DNA from: DTU015 sp012837895
GTDB lineage: Bacteria > Bacillota > Sulfobacillia > Fermentithermobacillales > Fermentithermobacillaceae
Reading direction: 5' to 3'
Assembly: GCA_050952085.1 (NCBI GenBank)
Contig: JBMNKH010000002.1
Span: 62,001 to 126,000, forward strand
Length of the DNA: 64,000 nucleotides
The notes beneath the pieces were generated by a model. That model worked only from the letters and a program-made list of their open reading frames with translations, did no database searches and was not told the DNA's origin. The position numbers were made by a program, and so were the translations under genes. Shown piece by piece: positions 50,701 to 58,909 of the stretch (positions are counted from its first letter, which is position 1; every line of letters starts with the position of its first letter).

Positions 50701-51714
50701 CTACCAAATCAGCATCGCATCGCCGAATGAAAAGAACCTGTACCTTCGCTTTATTGCTTCCTGGTAAGCGTCCATCACAAATTGCTTGCCTGCAAAAGCA
50801 GATACCATCATGAGCAACGTCGACTTTGGCAGGTGGAAGTTAGTTATCATGCAGTCTACTACCTTAAACCGGTAGCCAGGGTATATGAATAAGCTGGTGC
50901 TTGCCTTGCCTGGGAGCACTTTTCCATCGTGACAAGAGCTCTCCAGCACCCTGACTACTGTAGTTCCTACTGCAAACACCCTGTGCCCTGATTCCTTGCA
51001 CTTGTTTACCGCTTCCGCTGCTTCCTCAGTTATCTCATAACTTTCACTGTGCATTTCGTGGTCTTCAATATCCTCTACTGTTACAGGCCTGAAGGTTCCC
51101 AAACCCACGTTGAGTGTCACAGGAATAAGCTCAACCCCTTTGGACGAAAGCTTATCCAGCAGGCTAGGCGTAAAATGCAGGCCAGCAGTAGGTGCGGCCG
51201 CAGAACCCGGCACTTGGGCGTAGACTGTCTGATACCTCTCAGGGTCCTCTAGCGGCGTCTTGATATACGGAGGCAAAGGTACGCGCCCAACCCGTTCCAA
51301 TACATCTTCCCAGTTACCCTGGTATCGCCATGTGATAAGCCGGCCTCCGTAAGGGGTCCTGGCTTGCACTTGGCCAACCAAGTCCCCGACGAAGATCTGT
51401 TCACCTGGAGGCAACTTATGTCCTGGGCGGACAAGGCACTCCCACGTGTCCGATCCGGCAGGGTTGAGCAACAGCACTTCCACCCGCCCGCCGGTGCTTC
51501 TCCGTCCTATAAGCCTGGCTTTGATCACCCTGGTGTTGTTAATCACCAGGGCGTCACCTGGGTCGATGTAATGTAAGATATCAGAAAATATGCCATGGGT
51601 CAGGCTTCTGTTCTTCCTGTCAAGTACTAGTAGCTTCGAACTGTCCCTGTTTTCCGCCGGAGTCTGGGCTATCAGCTCCTCTGGCAGGTAATAGTCAAAT
51701 TCTTCGGTTTTCAT
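50701..51714 (-). CDS. queA: S-adenosylmethionine:tRNA ribosyltransferase-isomerase
   Basis: About 337 aa. Makes epoxyqueuosine from preQ1-tRNA using SAM. Seen: FDYYLPEELIAQTPAENRDSSKLLVLDR (blocks), NNTRVIKARLIG, AAPTAGLHFTPSLLDKL, VGLGTFRPV and TNFHLPKSTLLMMVSAF. ATG 51714 has GGTGGTAACAAC upstream and is preferred to 51735. It lies between spoIID and tgt. Confidence 0.97.
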   Translation of the reverse strand: MKTEEFDYYLPEELIAQTPAENRDSSKLLVLDRKNRSLTHGIFSDILHYIDPGDALVINNTRVIKARLIGRRSTGGRVEVLLLNPAGSDTWECLVRPGHKLPPGEQIFVGDLVGQVQARTPYGGRLITWRYQGNWEDVLERVGRVPLPPYIKTPLEDPERYQTVYAQVPGSAAAPTAGLHFTPSLLDKLSSKGVELIPVTLNVGLGTFRPVTVEDIEDHEMHSESYEITEEAAEAVNKCKESGHRVFAVGTTVVRVLESSCHDGKVLPGKASTSLFIYPGYRFKVVDCMITNFHLPKSTLLMMVSAFAGKQFVMDAYQEAIKRRYRFFSFGDAMLIW

Positions 51715-51718
51715 GTTG

Positions 51719-53116
51719 TTACCACCAAGTCTCAATATCTGTTGAAGGATAGTAGTGCATAAGGATTTGCTTGTAACCGGCGCCTTGTTCGGCCATTGCT
51801 TTGGCTCCCCACTGGGACAATCCTACTCCATGGCCCCATCCCCGTCCTTGAAACACAAAGGTGATCGGGCCAGGCCTGCCAGGGCCAATCACATAAGCTC
51901 CGCTTACTGCCAATTGACTCCTTCCTGGGTTCCTCATTGTACACTGCTTCAGTGGAACAGCTTGTATGCTTGTGCCGTTGTCAATGTATACTTCGTGGCC
52001 GGGGTTGAGTTGCCCGGTGGTTTCACGGCCGCCTCCTCTCTTGAACACAGAAAACCACATACTCTTGAGTTCAAGCAGCGACCGGAATTCGGTTGCCTTC
52101 ACATTTGCGTTCTTGTTGCCTGAACTTATGCTTGCATACAGCCATCTGCCTGAAGTCCCAGGTTCGCATCCGTGTATCATGTCTATAGGTGAAGCCTGCA
52201 TGACCCCCTTCAGCTTTTGACTGAGGGTTTCCAGGTCAAAGCATACTTCCCATTGGCTATGGGGCGAGTCGTGCGGCACTTCTTCTACTGCTACAAGATA
52301 CGGGATGTCTCCACCCCACACGGACCTGGAGCTTTCAGTCATACCTGCCGAATCTGCGTGGAAATATGTTGCAGCGGGCTTGCCCTGATAGGTCAGGATC
52401 TGCCCTTTGGTCTCGATGCAAGCTTCCACAGCCCTCGGGTCTTCATGGAGTTTTCCCCGGTAAAGCTGGTTCGACTCGTTTGCCCATATCTTAATGTCAC
52501 CTGCAGTCGCTATATTGCTCCCGTCACTTAAGGCTCCTTTGTAAACTGCGTAAGTACGCGAAGCCACAGTTTGGGCTTTGAGCGCTTCTTTGGCCCAACT
52601 GCAGGGCATCTCACTTGACACTACTGACCACAGGTACTGCTCCAAGTCAACCAGGTTTGCAACCACCAGGGAGCCTTGATCTTCAATGATAACTGCGCTT
52701 CCCCTGAACTCCTGTCCTGGGAAACCCGGATTAGGATTACCCTGGCCTGACACTGAAAAAGATGCTGTGGCCGGTTTGCTTGAAGGTGTGATGGTAACCG
52801 GCGAAGCTACTTCCTTGCTGTGCAAGACGGAGCTGCCTGATGATACAGTAACGTTAAGGTTTCCACGTCTGGATTCAAACGACACTTTGCCCCCTGCAGG
52901 TATTTGCTGCGATCCTTGACGTGTAACCAGCCGGTACTCTTGGGAAAAAGTTAAGGAAACAGAGTTGCTCCTGGCCAATCCTACCAGCACCTTGGGGTTA
53001 CCGGTACCGGCCTGGGCAACAGCTGTGTACAATAACAAGTCAGTGCTTATCCATAAGGCAAGTCCGACTGCGATTCCTATGGTCACTAGCTGTCTTATCG
53101 TCTTCGCAAAAGCCAT
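51719..53116 (-). CDS. spoIID: SpoIID/LytB-domain protein
   Basis: 465 aa. N-terminal signal/anchor segment (~10-35), a Gly/Ser-rich region, then the SpoIID domain with LVDLEQYLWSVVSSEMP, EALKAQTVASRTYAVYK and C-terminal GRGWGHGVGLSQWGAKAMAEQG (blocks). SpoIID-type enzymes are lytic transglycosylases cutting denuded glycan strands during engulfment. As in many Clostridia it sits between ruv genes and queA, and this copy may be the SpoIID-like paralogue rather than SpoIID itself. Confidence 0.88.
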   Translation of the reverse strand: MAFAKTIRQLVTIGIAVGLALWISTDLLLYTAVAQAGTGNPKVLVGLARSNSVSLTFSQEYRLVTRQGSQQIPAGGKVSFESRRGNLNVTVSSGSSVLHSKEVASPVTITPSSKPATASFSVSGQGNPNPGFPGQEFRGSAVIIEDQGSLVVANLVDLEQYLWSVVSSEMPCSWAKEALKAQTVASRTYAVYKGALSDGSNIATAGDIKIWANESNQLYRGKLHEDPRAVEACIETKGQILTYQGKPAATYFHADSAGMTESSRSVWGGDIPYLVAVEEVPHDSPHSQWEVCFDLETLSQKLKGVMQASPIDMIHGCEPGTSGRWLYASISSGNKNANVKATEFRSLLELKSMWFSVFKRGGGRETTGQLNPGHEVYIDNGTSIQAVPLKQCTMRNPGRSQLAVSGAYVIGPGRPGPITFVFQGRGWGHGVGLSQWGAKAMAEQGAGYKQILMHYYPSTDIETWW

Positions 53117-53319
53117 AGCAAAACGGTAAGGCCCAAGCTCAACAGGATTGACGTCATCAAGGGAAAGTAAAACGTGAAATTCCCCCGTCTTATGACAATG
53201 TCGCCGGGTAGACGGCCAAGGCCAAACAGCCTCCCCTCAAGTGAAAACAGCAGTCCAAGAACCACCAGCACAGCCCCTATTATTATCAGCATGCGGCCGA
53301 AATCACCCGAGCCTGGCAC
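53095..53319 (-). CDS. DUF2905 membrane protein
   Basis: About 74 aa. Two hydrophobic segments flank the motif GRLPGDIVIRRGNFTFYFPLMTSI, which defines DUF2905. Function unknown. The frame opens at GTG 53331, but AGGAGG overlaps that codon; GTG 53319 is the next start. It is common between ruvB and spoIID/queA in Firmicutes. Confidence 0.85.
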   Translation of the reverse strand: MPGSGDFGRMLIIIGAVLVVLGLLFSLEGRLFGLGRLPGDIVIRRGNFTFYFPLMTSILLSLGLTVLLWLLRRR

Positions 53320-53320
53320 C

Positions 53321-53833
53321 TTATCCCTCACCTCCTATGCTAAACTCACAGCCACAATACTTCTGCATGTACATGTGGCTTCCCCTTGCCATTTGCCTGG
53401 AACGCAGGTACCCAGGCCTGAGATCCCGGTAGATATGAGGGATCTCATATTCGAGGGAAGCCCTTTCCATGGCTAGCACTATCCCTTCGTGGTCCTGGTA
53501 AGGGCTTACCAGCAACGTGGTGGAGAAACAGTCATATCCTCCTGCTTTGGCAAGCTTAGCTGTATGCCTGAGCCTCACGTAGTAACATTCCCTGCATTGG
53601 CCTGGTTTTGAAACAGCTTCAACCCATTTCTGGTAAGGCATCTTTACCCGTCTTGTGCCGAGGCCGGCCTGGTTTGCCCACTCAGTGTACGTTTTCCAAC
53701 GTTTTTCTTCTTCTTCTGCAGGGTAAATATTAGGGTTAAAGAACAATCCGTCCACCGAGAGCCCTTGCGCCCTGAAAAAGTGAAGCGGGAAAGTGGTACA
53801 TGGCCCGCAGCATGAATGGAGAAGCAGCCTCAA
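53321..53833 (-). CDS. queH: Epoxyqueuosine reductase QueH
   Basis: 170 aa. Cobalamin-independent enzyme for the final step of queuosine synthesis (formerly DUF208). Seen: LLHSCCGPCTTFPL, NPNIYPAEEE, CRECYYVRLRHTAKLAKAGGYDCFSTTLLVSPYQ (blocks) and the C-terminal YCGCEFS. The paired Cys motifs bind an iron-sulfur cluster and second metal. TTG 53833 overlaps ruvB by 4 bases. Confidence 0.95.
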   Translation of the reverse strand: MRLLLHSCCGPCTTFPLHFFRAQGLSVDGLFFNPNIYPAEEEEKRWKTYTEWANQAGLGTRRVKMPYQKWVEAVSKPGQCRECYYVRLRHTAKLAKAGGYDCFSTTLLVSPYQDHEGIVLAMERASLEYEIPHIYRDLRPGYLRSRQMARGSHMYMQKYCGCEFSIGGEG

Positions 53834-54858
53834 GGATTATCAAAAAGCCCCTTTCTCTTGTATGTGCTGCCCAGAATGTATTCCATAGCTTTCTGCGTAG
53901 CTACCCGTCCCCTGGGCGTCCGCTCCAAGAATCCCATCTGCATCAAGTATGGTTCATAGACGTCTTCAATGGTCCCGGCATCCTCGCTTACGCTTGCAGC
54001 TAAGGTGGATAACCCGACAGGACCTCCATCATAGTTATTTATTATAGCTGAAAGAATCTTTCTATCCAGTCCGTCCAGGCCCTGTGAATCTATGCCCATG
54101 GCAGCCAGGGATTCACATGATATATCCCTGTCTATGACGCCATCTCCTTTTACCTGTGCATAGTCCCTGACCCTTCTCAAGAGCCGGTTAGCTATCCTTG
54201 GCGTACCCCTGGCCCTCTTGGCGATCTCCATGGCTCCCGGCTCGTCTATGGAAATCCCCAAAATTCTGGCTGATCTCATTACCACTTGAAAAAGTTCGTC
54301 AACTGAGTAATAGTCCAGCCGGAAGGAAATGCCGAACCGGTCACGCAATGGAGATGTAAGAAGCCCGCTCCTTGTGGTAGCTGCCACCAGGGTGAACCGG
54401 GGCAGCTTAAGGCGGTATGTTCTTGCAGCCGGCCCCTTCCCTGCAATCCAGTCGAATGTGAAATCTTCCATGGCAGGATACAAAGCTTCTTCAGCTTGAT
54501 GGTTCAACCTGTGGATCTCGTCAATAAACAGTACATCCCTGTCTTCAAGGTTGGTGAGTATAGCTACAAGATCGCCGGAACGCTCGATAGCAGGACCTGA
54601 AGTAATCCTAATCCCAACATTGAGTTCGTTGGCAATTATGTGGGCCAGGGTAGTTTTTCCCAACCCCGGGGGGCCGGATAGCAGCACATGGTCGATGGCT
54701 TCTTGCCGTTGTCTTGCGGCTTCAATGTACACCTTCAGGTTGCGCTTGACGCTTTCCTGCCCGATATAATCGTCAAGCACCAAGGGTCTTAACGATACTT
54801 CAGTTGTCTCGTCTCCTGGCAATGCCTTGCTTGAAATGAGTTCTCTAGAATCTGGCAA
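53830..54858 (-). CDS. ruvB: Holliday junction branch-migration ATPase RuvB
   Basis: 342 aa. AAA+ motor of the RuvABC resolvasome. Walker A GPPGLGKTTLAHIIA, Walker B LFIDEIHRLN, sensor AATTRSGLL, arginine finger RDRFGI and C-terminal winged helix. TTG 54858 overlaps ruvA by 14 bases. The best-placed codon after GGGAGG (nine bases) is ATC 54861, one codon earlier, so the exact start is uncertain. Confidence 0.97.
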   Translation of the reverse strand: MPDSRELISSKALPGDETTEVSLRPLVLDDYIGQESVKRNLKVYIEAARQRQEAIDHVLLSGPPGLGKTTLAHIIANELNVGIRITSGPAIERSGDLVAILTNLEDRDVLFIDEIHRLNHQAEEALYPAMEDFTFDWIAGKGPAARTYRLKLPRFTLVAATTRSGLLTSPLRDRFGISFRLDYYSVDELFQVVMRSARILGISIDEPGAMEIAKRARGTPRIANRLLRRVRDYAQVKGDGVIDRDISCESLAAMGIDSQGLDGLDRKILSAIINNYDGGPVGLSTLAASVSEDAGTIEDVYEPYLMQMGFLERTPRGRVATQKAMEYILGSTYKRKGLFDNP

Positions 54859-55432
54859 GATACTTCAAAGCCTCCCGGAGTAATGCTTCCAAATCAGATC
54901 CGGAAAAAGACCTGGTTGCGAGCACCAAAGCCTCTTCTGCTTCTTGCCTTGAATACCCCAAGGCAATGAGCGCTTCCGTGGCTTCGCCTATTATGTCAGC
55001 TTGTGTATGCACAAGAGCGAGTTTGTCTTTTGGAAGCCCGATTTTGTCCCTTAGTTCAACGATGATACGCCCTGCGGTTTTCTTCCCGATTCCAGGCAGC
55101 CTTGTCAGGGCTCTTTCATTCTGGGATAAGACAGCCTTGTAAAACTCCATCACCGGAAGGGACGACAGCACCCCGACCGCAGTCCTGGGGCCTACTCCTT
55201 GAACCGTCATGAGCATATCAAATAATGTTCTCTCTTCTGGGTTTCTGAATCCATATACTTGCAGGCTGTCATCTCTTACAAGAAGCCTTGTGTACAGATT
55301 TATTTGCTGCCCTACTTCCACAGCAGCCAGCAGGCCTGCCGGCACGTTTACCTCAAAACCTACTCCTCCAACCATGACGGTAACGGTGTTCTTGCCTTTT
55401 GAAATCAACATACCGTTGAGTTGCGATATCAT
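54845..55432 (-). CDS. ruvA: Holliday junction-binding protein RuvA
   Basis: About 195 aa. Tetrameric junction-binding subunit. OB domain (MISQLNGMLISKG ... VGGVGFEVNVPA), helix-hairpin-helix pairs (MTVQGVGPRTAVGVLSSL; LTRLPGIGKKTAGRIIVELRDK) and a C-terminal RuvB-binding domain. The frame extends to 55531 inside ruvC, but ATG 55432 gives the usual start nine bases after the ruvC stop. Confidence 0.96.
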   Translation of the reverse strand: MISQLNGMLISKGKNTVTVMVGGVGFEVNVPAGLLAAVEVGQQINLYTRLLVRDDSLQVYGFRNPEERTLFDMLMTVQGVGPRTAVGVLSSLPVMEFYKAVLSQNERALTRLPGIGKKTAGRIIVELRDKIGLPKDKLALVHTQADIIGEATEALIALGYSRQEAEEALVLATRSFSGSDLEALLREALKYLARF

Positions 55433-55440
55433 CTTCCGGC

Positions 55441-55953
55441 TTACCCCATCTCCGTTTTTTGGCTGCGTACAACCCTTGCGCGAAAAGACCTCTTTATGGC
55501 TGCAGCTATTGCCACAGCCAGGGCATCGCATACATCGTCGGGCCTTGGCATCCTGGACAGGCCCAGAATGCTCTTGACCATTACCCCAACTTGTTCTTTA
55601 GTTGCATTGCCATACCCTACTATAGATGATTTTACCTGTAACGGAGTGACTTCTTCCAGTGGAAGGCTGCACTTGCCGGCTACCAGCAGGCACACGCCCC
55701 GCCCGTGGCCAACGGTAATGGCTGTTTTGGCATTCTTGGCAAAAAACAGCTCCTCGACTGCCATTAAGTCTGGAGAGTATTTGTCCACCAGAGAGGTCAG
55801 ACTGTCAAAAATAAAGAGAAGCCTCTCAGGGAGGCCTTGATCCTTGGCAGTGGTTATACATCCGTAATCAACCGCAGTGAAATCGTGCCCCCTGGCATCT
55901 ACTACGCCCCAGCCAACCCGGGCTATGCCAGGATCAATACCGAGAATCCGCAT
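55441..55953 (-). CDS. ruvC: Holliday junction resolvase RuvC
   Basis: 170 aa. RNase H-fold nuclease that cuts Holliday junctions. N-terminal catalytic Asp in ILGIDPGIARVGWGV, Glu in MAVEELFFAKN, and the C-terminal DDVCDALAVAIAA with acidic residues. ATG 55953 follows GGGGGTATTCAC. Order ruvC-ruvA-ruvB. Confidence 0.97.
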   Translation of the reverse strand: MRILGIDPGIARVGWGVVDARGHDFTAVDYGCITTAKDQGLPERLLFIFDSLTSLVDKYSPDLMAVEELFFAKNAKTAITVGHGRGVCLLVAGKCSLPLEEVTPLQVKSSIVGYGNATKEQVGVMVKSILGLSRMPRPDDVCDALAVAIAAAIKRSFRARVVRSQKTEMG

Positions 55954-55985
55954 GTGAATACCCCCGTTTTAGGGGGTTCGACAGT

Positions 55986-56528
55986 TCAGTCTGTGATTCC
56001 TTCCAGATATGACCGCACAAGCATGTCAAGGTATTCCGGATCCTCGTCAAATAGGAGGATTCCTTGCCTCAATTGCTCAAGGGTCTGCGAATGCTCAATC
56101 AGGGATTCTTCAAACTCCCTGTAGCCCCGGATGATGAACCGGTCGTCAGGGTCTTGCCCGCGGAAAACCACTACGTGTCCCCGGTGCAACTTGATGAGCC
56201 TGTAATGGTTGTGGTTGGGACACCAATCGTTTATCACTCTTACGAGTTCAAGTTTGCCGTCCCGCTCTTCCATGGCAGCCCAACCTTCAGACAAGGATGC
56301 CAGCAGGGAATCAAGCTGGTCCTTTCCTACGTCTTTTGTGATTGTAGCTGTATCGTTGCATTTGCTGTACTTGGTGACATATATTACTTGGACCATAGAC
56401 GCCTGAGCACCTGGATCGTTATCAGGGAACTTCCAGCCGGGAAACAAATATCTCCCCAGGAGCAACCCGGCGGCTAGTACCAGTGCAAGCAAGTGTTTTT
56501 TCTTGGCGCCAAAGCGATTGAGTTCCAT
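55986..56528 (-). CDS. BofC C-terminal-domain-like protein
   Basis: 180 aa. N-terminal signal/anchor (~10-30), then a region with CPNHNHYRLIKLHRGHVVVFRGQDPD and LEQLRQGILLFDEDPEYLDMLVRSYLEG (blocks), which resembles the BofC C-terminal domain. In B. subtilis BofC is a forespore-secreted inhibitor of the SpoIVB protease and its gene lies beside ruvA, as here. ATG 56528 is preceded by GGAGGGAGGGAAT, which lies inside a strong hairpin. Confidence 0.75.
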   Translation of the reverse strand: MELNRFGAKKKHLLALVLAAGLLLGRYLFPGWKFPDNDPGAQASMVQVIYVTKYSKCNDTATITKDVGKDQLDSLLASLSEGWAAMEERDGKLELVRVINDWCPNHNHYRLIKLHRGHVVVFRGQDPDDRFIIRGYREFEESLIEHSQTLEQLRQGILLFDEDPEYLDMLVRSYLEGITD

Positions 56529-56531
56529 ATT

Positions 56532-56571
56532 CCCTCCCTCCAGGCAAACTTAGGTTGCCCAGGAAGGAGGG
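56532..56571 (-). promoter_or_regulatory. Hairpin covering the ribosome-binding site of the bofC-like gene
   Basis: In minus-strand RNA, 56571-56562 pairs with 56541-56532 (10 bp, one G-U), and inner bases GGCAA/TTGCC extend the stem. The 3' arm is the GGAGGGAGGG ribosome-binding site of the bofC-like gene, four bases before its ATG. It could limit translation or attenuate read-through from yebC. Confidence 0.55.
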
Positions 56572-56598
56572 CAGTATTCATTATGGCTTTCAGGAACC

Positions 56599-57345
56599 CT
56601 ATACGTTGGCGTCTAGGATGTCATCAGGCACATCGAAGTTGGCATACACTCTGGAGACGTCGTCGTGGGATTCTAGAACGTCCATGAGGGCAAGCATTTT
56701 GACAGCATCGTCCCGGTCAAGGTTGACGTATGTCTTTGGTACCATGGTTAATTCAGCTGTTTGGATGCGTGCACCAGAGCTTTCCAGCTGGGTCCTCACC
56801 TGTTCAAGTTGGCTCACTTCAGTGTAGACCTCATAGCAATCTTCCTCGGTCTGCATGTCAAGAGCTCCGGCTTCTATACACATTTCCAGAGCCTGTTCCT
56901 CGGAAAGCCCCTGTTTCTCTATGGCGATGAAACCCCTCTGATCGAATATCCATGCTACTGCGCCGAGCTCCGCCAGTTTACCTCCGTGTTTGGAAAACAG
57001 GTGCCTTATTTCTGATGCAGTCCGGTTGCGGTTGTCAGTTGCGGTCTCTACCAGCACTGCAGTTCCTCCGGGTCCATACCCTTCGTAGGTAATCTCCTCG
57101 ACTTGGCCACTGTCAAGTTCCCCGGTGCCACGCTTGATCGCCCGTTCAATATTGTCAGCGCTTACGTTAAATCCCCTGGCCTTTTCTATGGCCATCCTCA
57201 ACCTGAAATTGCTGTCGGGATTACCTCCTCCTTCCCTGGCGGCAAGCATTACCTCCCTGACCGCCTTGGAAATCAAGTTTGCACGCTGGGCGTCCATCTT
57301 CGATTTCTTACGTTTGATGTTCGACCATTTTGAGTGTCCTGCCAA
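56599..57345 (-). CDS. YebC/PmpR-family DNA-binding or translation-associated protein
   Basis: 248 aa. Family start AGHSKWSNIKRKKSKMDAQRANLISKAVREV (blocks), then GGGNPDSNFRLRMAIEKARGFNVSADNIERAIKRGTG and YEGYGPGGTAVLVE. Reported either as transcription regulators or as ribosome-associated factors. TTG 57345 follows AAGGGGGAATGAGTC and lies three bases after nadE. Confidence 0.95.
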   Translation of the reverse strand: MAGHSKWSNIKRKKSKMDAQRANLISKAVREVMLAAREGGGNPDSNFRLRMAIEKARGFNVSADNIERAIKRGTGELDSGQVEEITYEGYGPGGTAVLVETATDNRNRTASEIRHLFSKHGGKLAELGAVAWIFDQRGFIAIEKQGLSEEQALEMCIEAGALDMQTEEDCYEVYTEVSQLEQVRTQLESSGARIQTAELTMVPKTYVNLDRDDAVKMLALMDVLESHDDVSRVYANFDVPDDILDANV

Positions 57346-57348
57346 GAC

Positions 57349-58098
57349 TCATTCCCCCTTGAAAAAGTCAATGCTACGCACAGGGATTGGCGGAAGGCCT
57401 CTCTTGTGTCCGCTTTTGTTATGCATCTCCGTAATCCTTGCTTCGACAGCCGGAGGGACCTTCTCACCGCGAAGGTAGGCATCCAGGTCTGTGTATGATA
57501 GCCCCATTTCACCTTCGTCAGTCTGTCCTTCCCAAAGCCCTCCTGAAGGTGTCTTCGCCAAGATCCTTTCAGGCACTCCGAGAAACCTCGATAGCTGTCT
57601 CACTTCAGTTTTTGTGAGGTTTGCCAGGGGCAGCATGTCTACTCCTCCGTCACCATACTTGGTGAAATAGCCTACGTGATACTCGCTTCTGTTGGTTGTG
57701 CCGACAACCACGTAATTCATCATGTTTGCATGGTAATAGAGAGCAGCCATTCTCAGGCGGGGCTTCAGGTTTGCCCGGGCCATGAACGCTGACTTGGCAT
57801 CAGATTCGCCCAGAATCGAAATGAAACTGTCAAACACGGGAGTCAGATCCAGTACCTGATAGTTGCAGTCAAAATGCTCCAATACGTAAATGGCATCTTT
57901 CACATCGGTCTCTGACGAATGGCACGGAAGCACTAAACCCAGGCAGTCTTCCTGCCAGGCATCTTTGGCGAGGGCAACCAGCAACGCTGAATCCAGCCCG
58001 CCAGAAACGCCAAAAATCCCTCCTGCCGCACCTGCTGAATCGCTCATTTTCCGCATCCAGTCAGAAATTGAAAAAGCCACCTGGCGGATGTCTTTCAC
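57349..58098 (-). CDS. nadE: NAD(+) synthase, ammonia-dependent type
   Basis: About 249 aa. Amidates deamido-NAD to NAD. The PP-loop is FGVSGGLDSALLVAL; other marks are VVGTTNRSEYHVGYFTKYGDGGVDMLPLANLTKTEVRQL (blocks) and the C-terminal region. There is no glutaminase domain, so free ammonia is the likely nitrogen source. Starts at 58131, 58104 and 58098 are possible; GTG 58098 has GAGG eight bases upstream and is preferred. Confidence 0.92.
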   Translation of the reverse strand: MKDIRQVAFSISDWMRKMSDSAGAAGGIFGVSGGLDSALLVALAKDAWQEDCLGLVLPCHSSETDVKDAIYVLEHFDCNYQVLDLTPVFDSFISILGESDAKSAFMARANLKPRLRMAALYYHANMMNYVVVGTTNRSEYHVGYFTKYGDGGVDMLPLANLTKTEVRQLSRFLGVPERILAKTPSGGLWEGQTDEGEMGLSYTDLDAYLRGEKVPPAVEARITEMHNKSGHKRGLPPIPVRSIDFFKGE

Positions 58099-58173
58099 CC
58101 TCATCACCTCAAAGCACTGCTTTAAGCACATTATCCTCCAGATAATTCCCGTTGTGAAGAGGTAGTTGCCAAT

Positions 58174-58827
58174 TCACCTGGTATCGTAGGGAAACATGAG
58201 GTAAGTGTCGGGCACTTTTCCTGGGATGAGTACTGTGGCAAGGGGTATATCAATTGAAACGTGGGTCTTGGATGAGATAAGCGGGATTATCACTTGCAGC
58301 GTATAGATAACCCTTAGGTGCAGGCCATACTTTATCTGGTTAATCCCTGTCACTTCAAAGGTGTCCATAACCTGCACGTTTACATGTCCAAAAGGAAACA
58401 TGGTGACTTTGATTTTGGGCCCTTTTGAAGCGAAAATTTTCGAACTCAGAGCTTGCCCAAGGGGGATGCGGACTTCGAACCCTTCAAGATCCTCTATAGC
58501 CTCCTGAAGGATAGCCAGGGATTCAGCCTGTATTTTATTGAGGTCAGAGGTGTTGGTCTGTACGTACAGGAGTTCCCCTTCAGGGCCGACGTGAAAATCC
58601 AGAAGTTGCTTGCCTTGGAGCAGCGAATCTACATGGGAGTTTACCGCCTGGCGGATAGCTTCGTTAGCTATGGCTGTAACCCGTGATTCTGACACAGCTA
58701 TCAGGGTTGGGATAACGCTTCTTTCCACCGAAACAAACAAGAAGAACGCCATACAAAGCCCTATAGCGGTTGCCACAGGCCACCTAAGGCGCTTTCTCCT
58801 GTCAAATAACCTTCTGCCGAAAATAAT
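58174..58827 (-). CDS. yunB: Sporulation protein YunB
   Basis: About 217 aa. Mother-cell protein of unknown biochemical role. One membrane helix near residues 20-37, then ANEAIRQAVNSHV, FHVGPEGELLYVQTNT, VRIPLGQALSSKIFASKGPKIKVTMFPFGHVNV (blocks) and INQIKYGLHLRV. GTG 58776 is the only conventional start, but it removes a basic stretch (GRRLFDRRKRLRW) expected before the membrane segment. Between the upstream stop (58842) and that GTG there is no ATG, GTG or TTG; ATT 58827 lies six bases after AAAGGGG. I place the start there. Confidence 0.88.
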   Translation of the reverse strand: MIFGRRLFDRRKRLRWPVATAIGLCMAFFLFVSVERSVIPTLIAVSESRVTAIANEAIRQAVNSHVDSLLQGKQLLDFHVGPEGELLYVQTNTSDLNKIQAESLAILQEAIEDLEGFEVRIPLGQALSSKIFASKGPKIKVTMFPFGHVNVQVMDTFEVTGINQIKYGLHLRVIYTLQVIIPLISSKTHVSIDIPLATVLIPGKVPDTYLMFPYDTR

Positions 58828-58909
58828 GAGAAGCCCCTTTCACAAAAAGTAGCCTCTCATTGTTATGCTTATATTTACTCTAAAGTTCGCAGAAAACCAA
58901 AATCTTGCG

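Noticed and set aside
58098..58145. Six-codon leader ORF before nadE
   Set aside because: It starts with GTG behind GGAGG and stops at the nadE ribosome-binding site, but it is short enough to arise by chance and shows no regulatory codon run.
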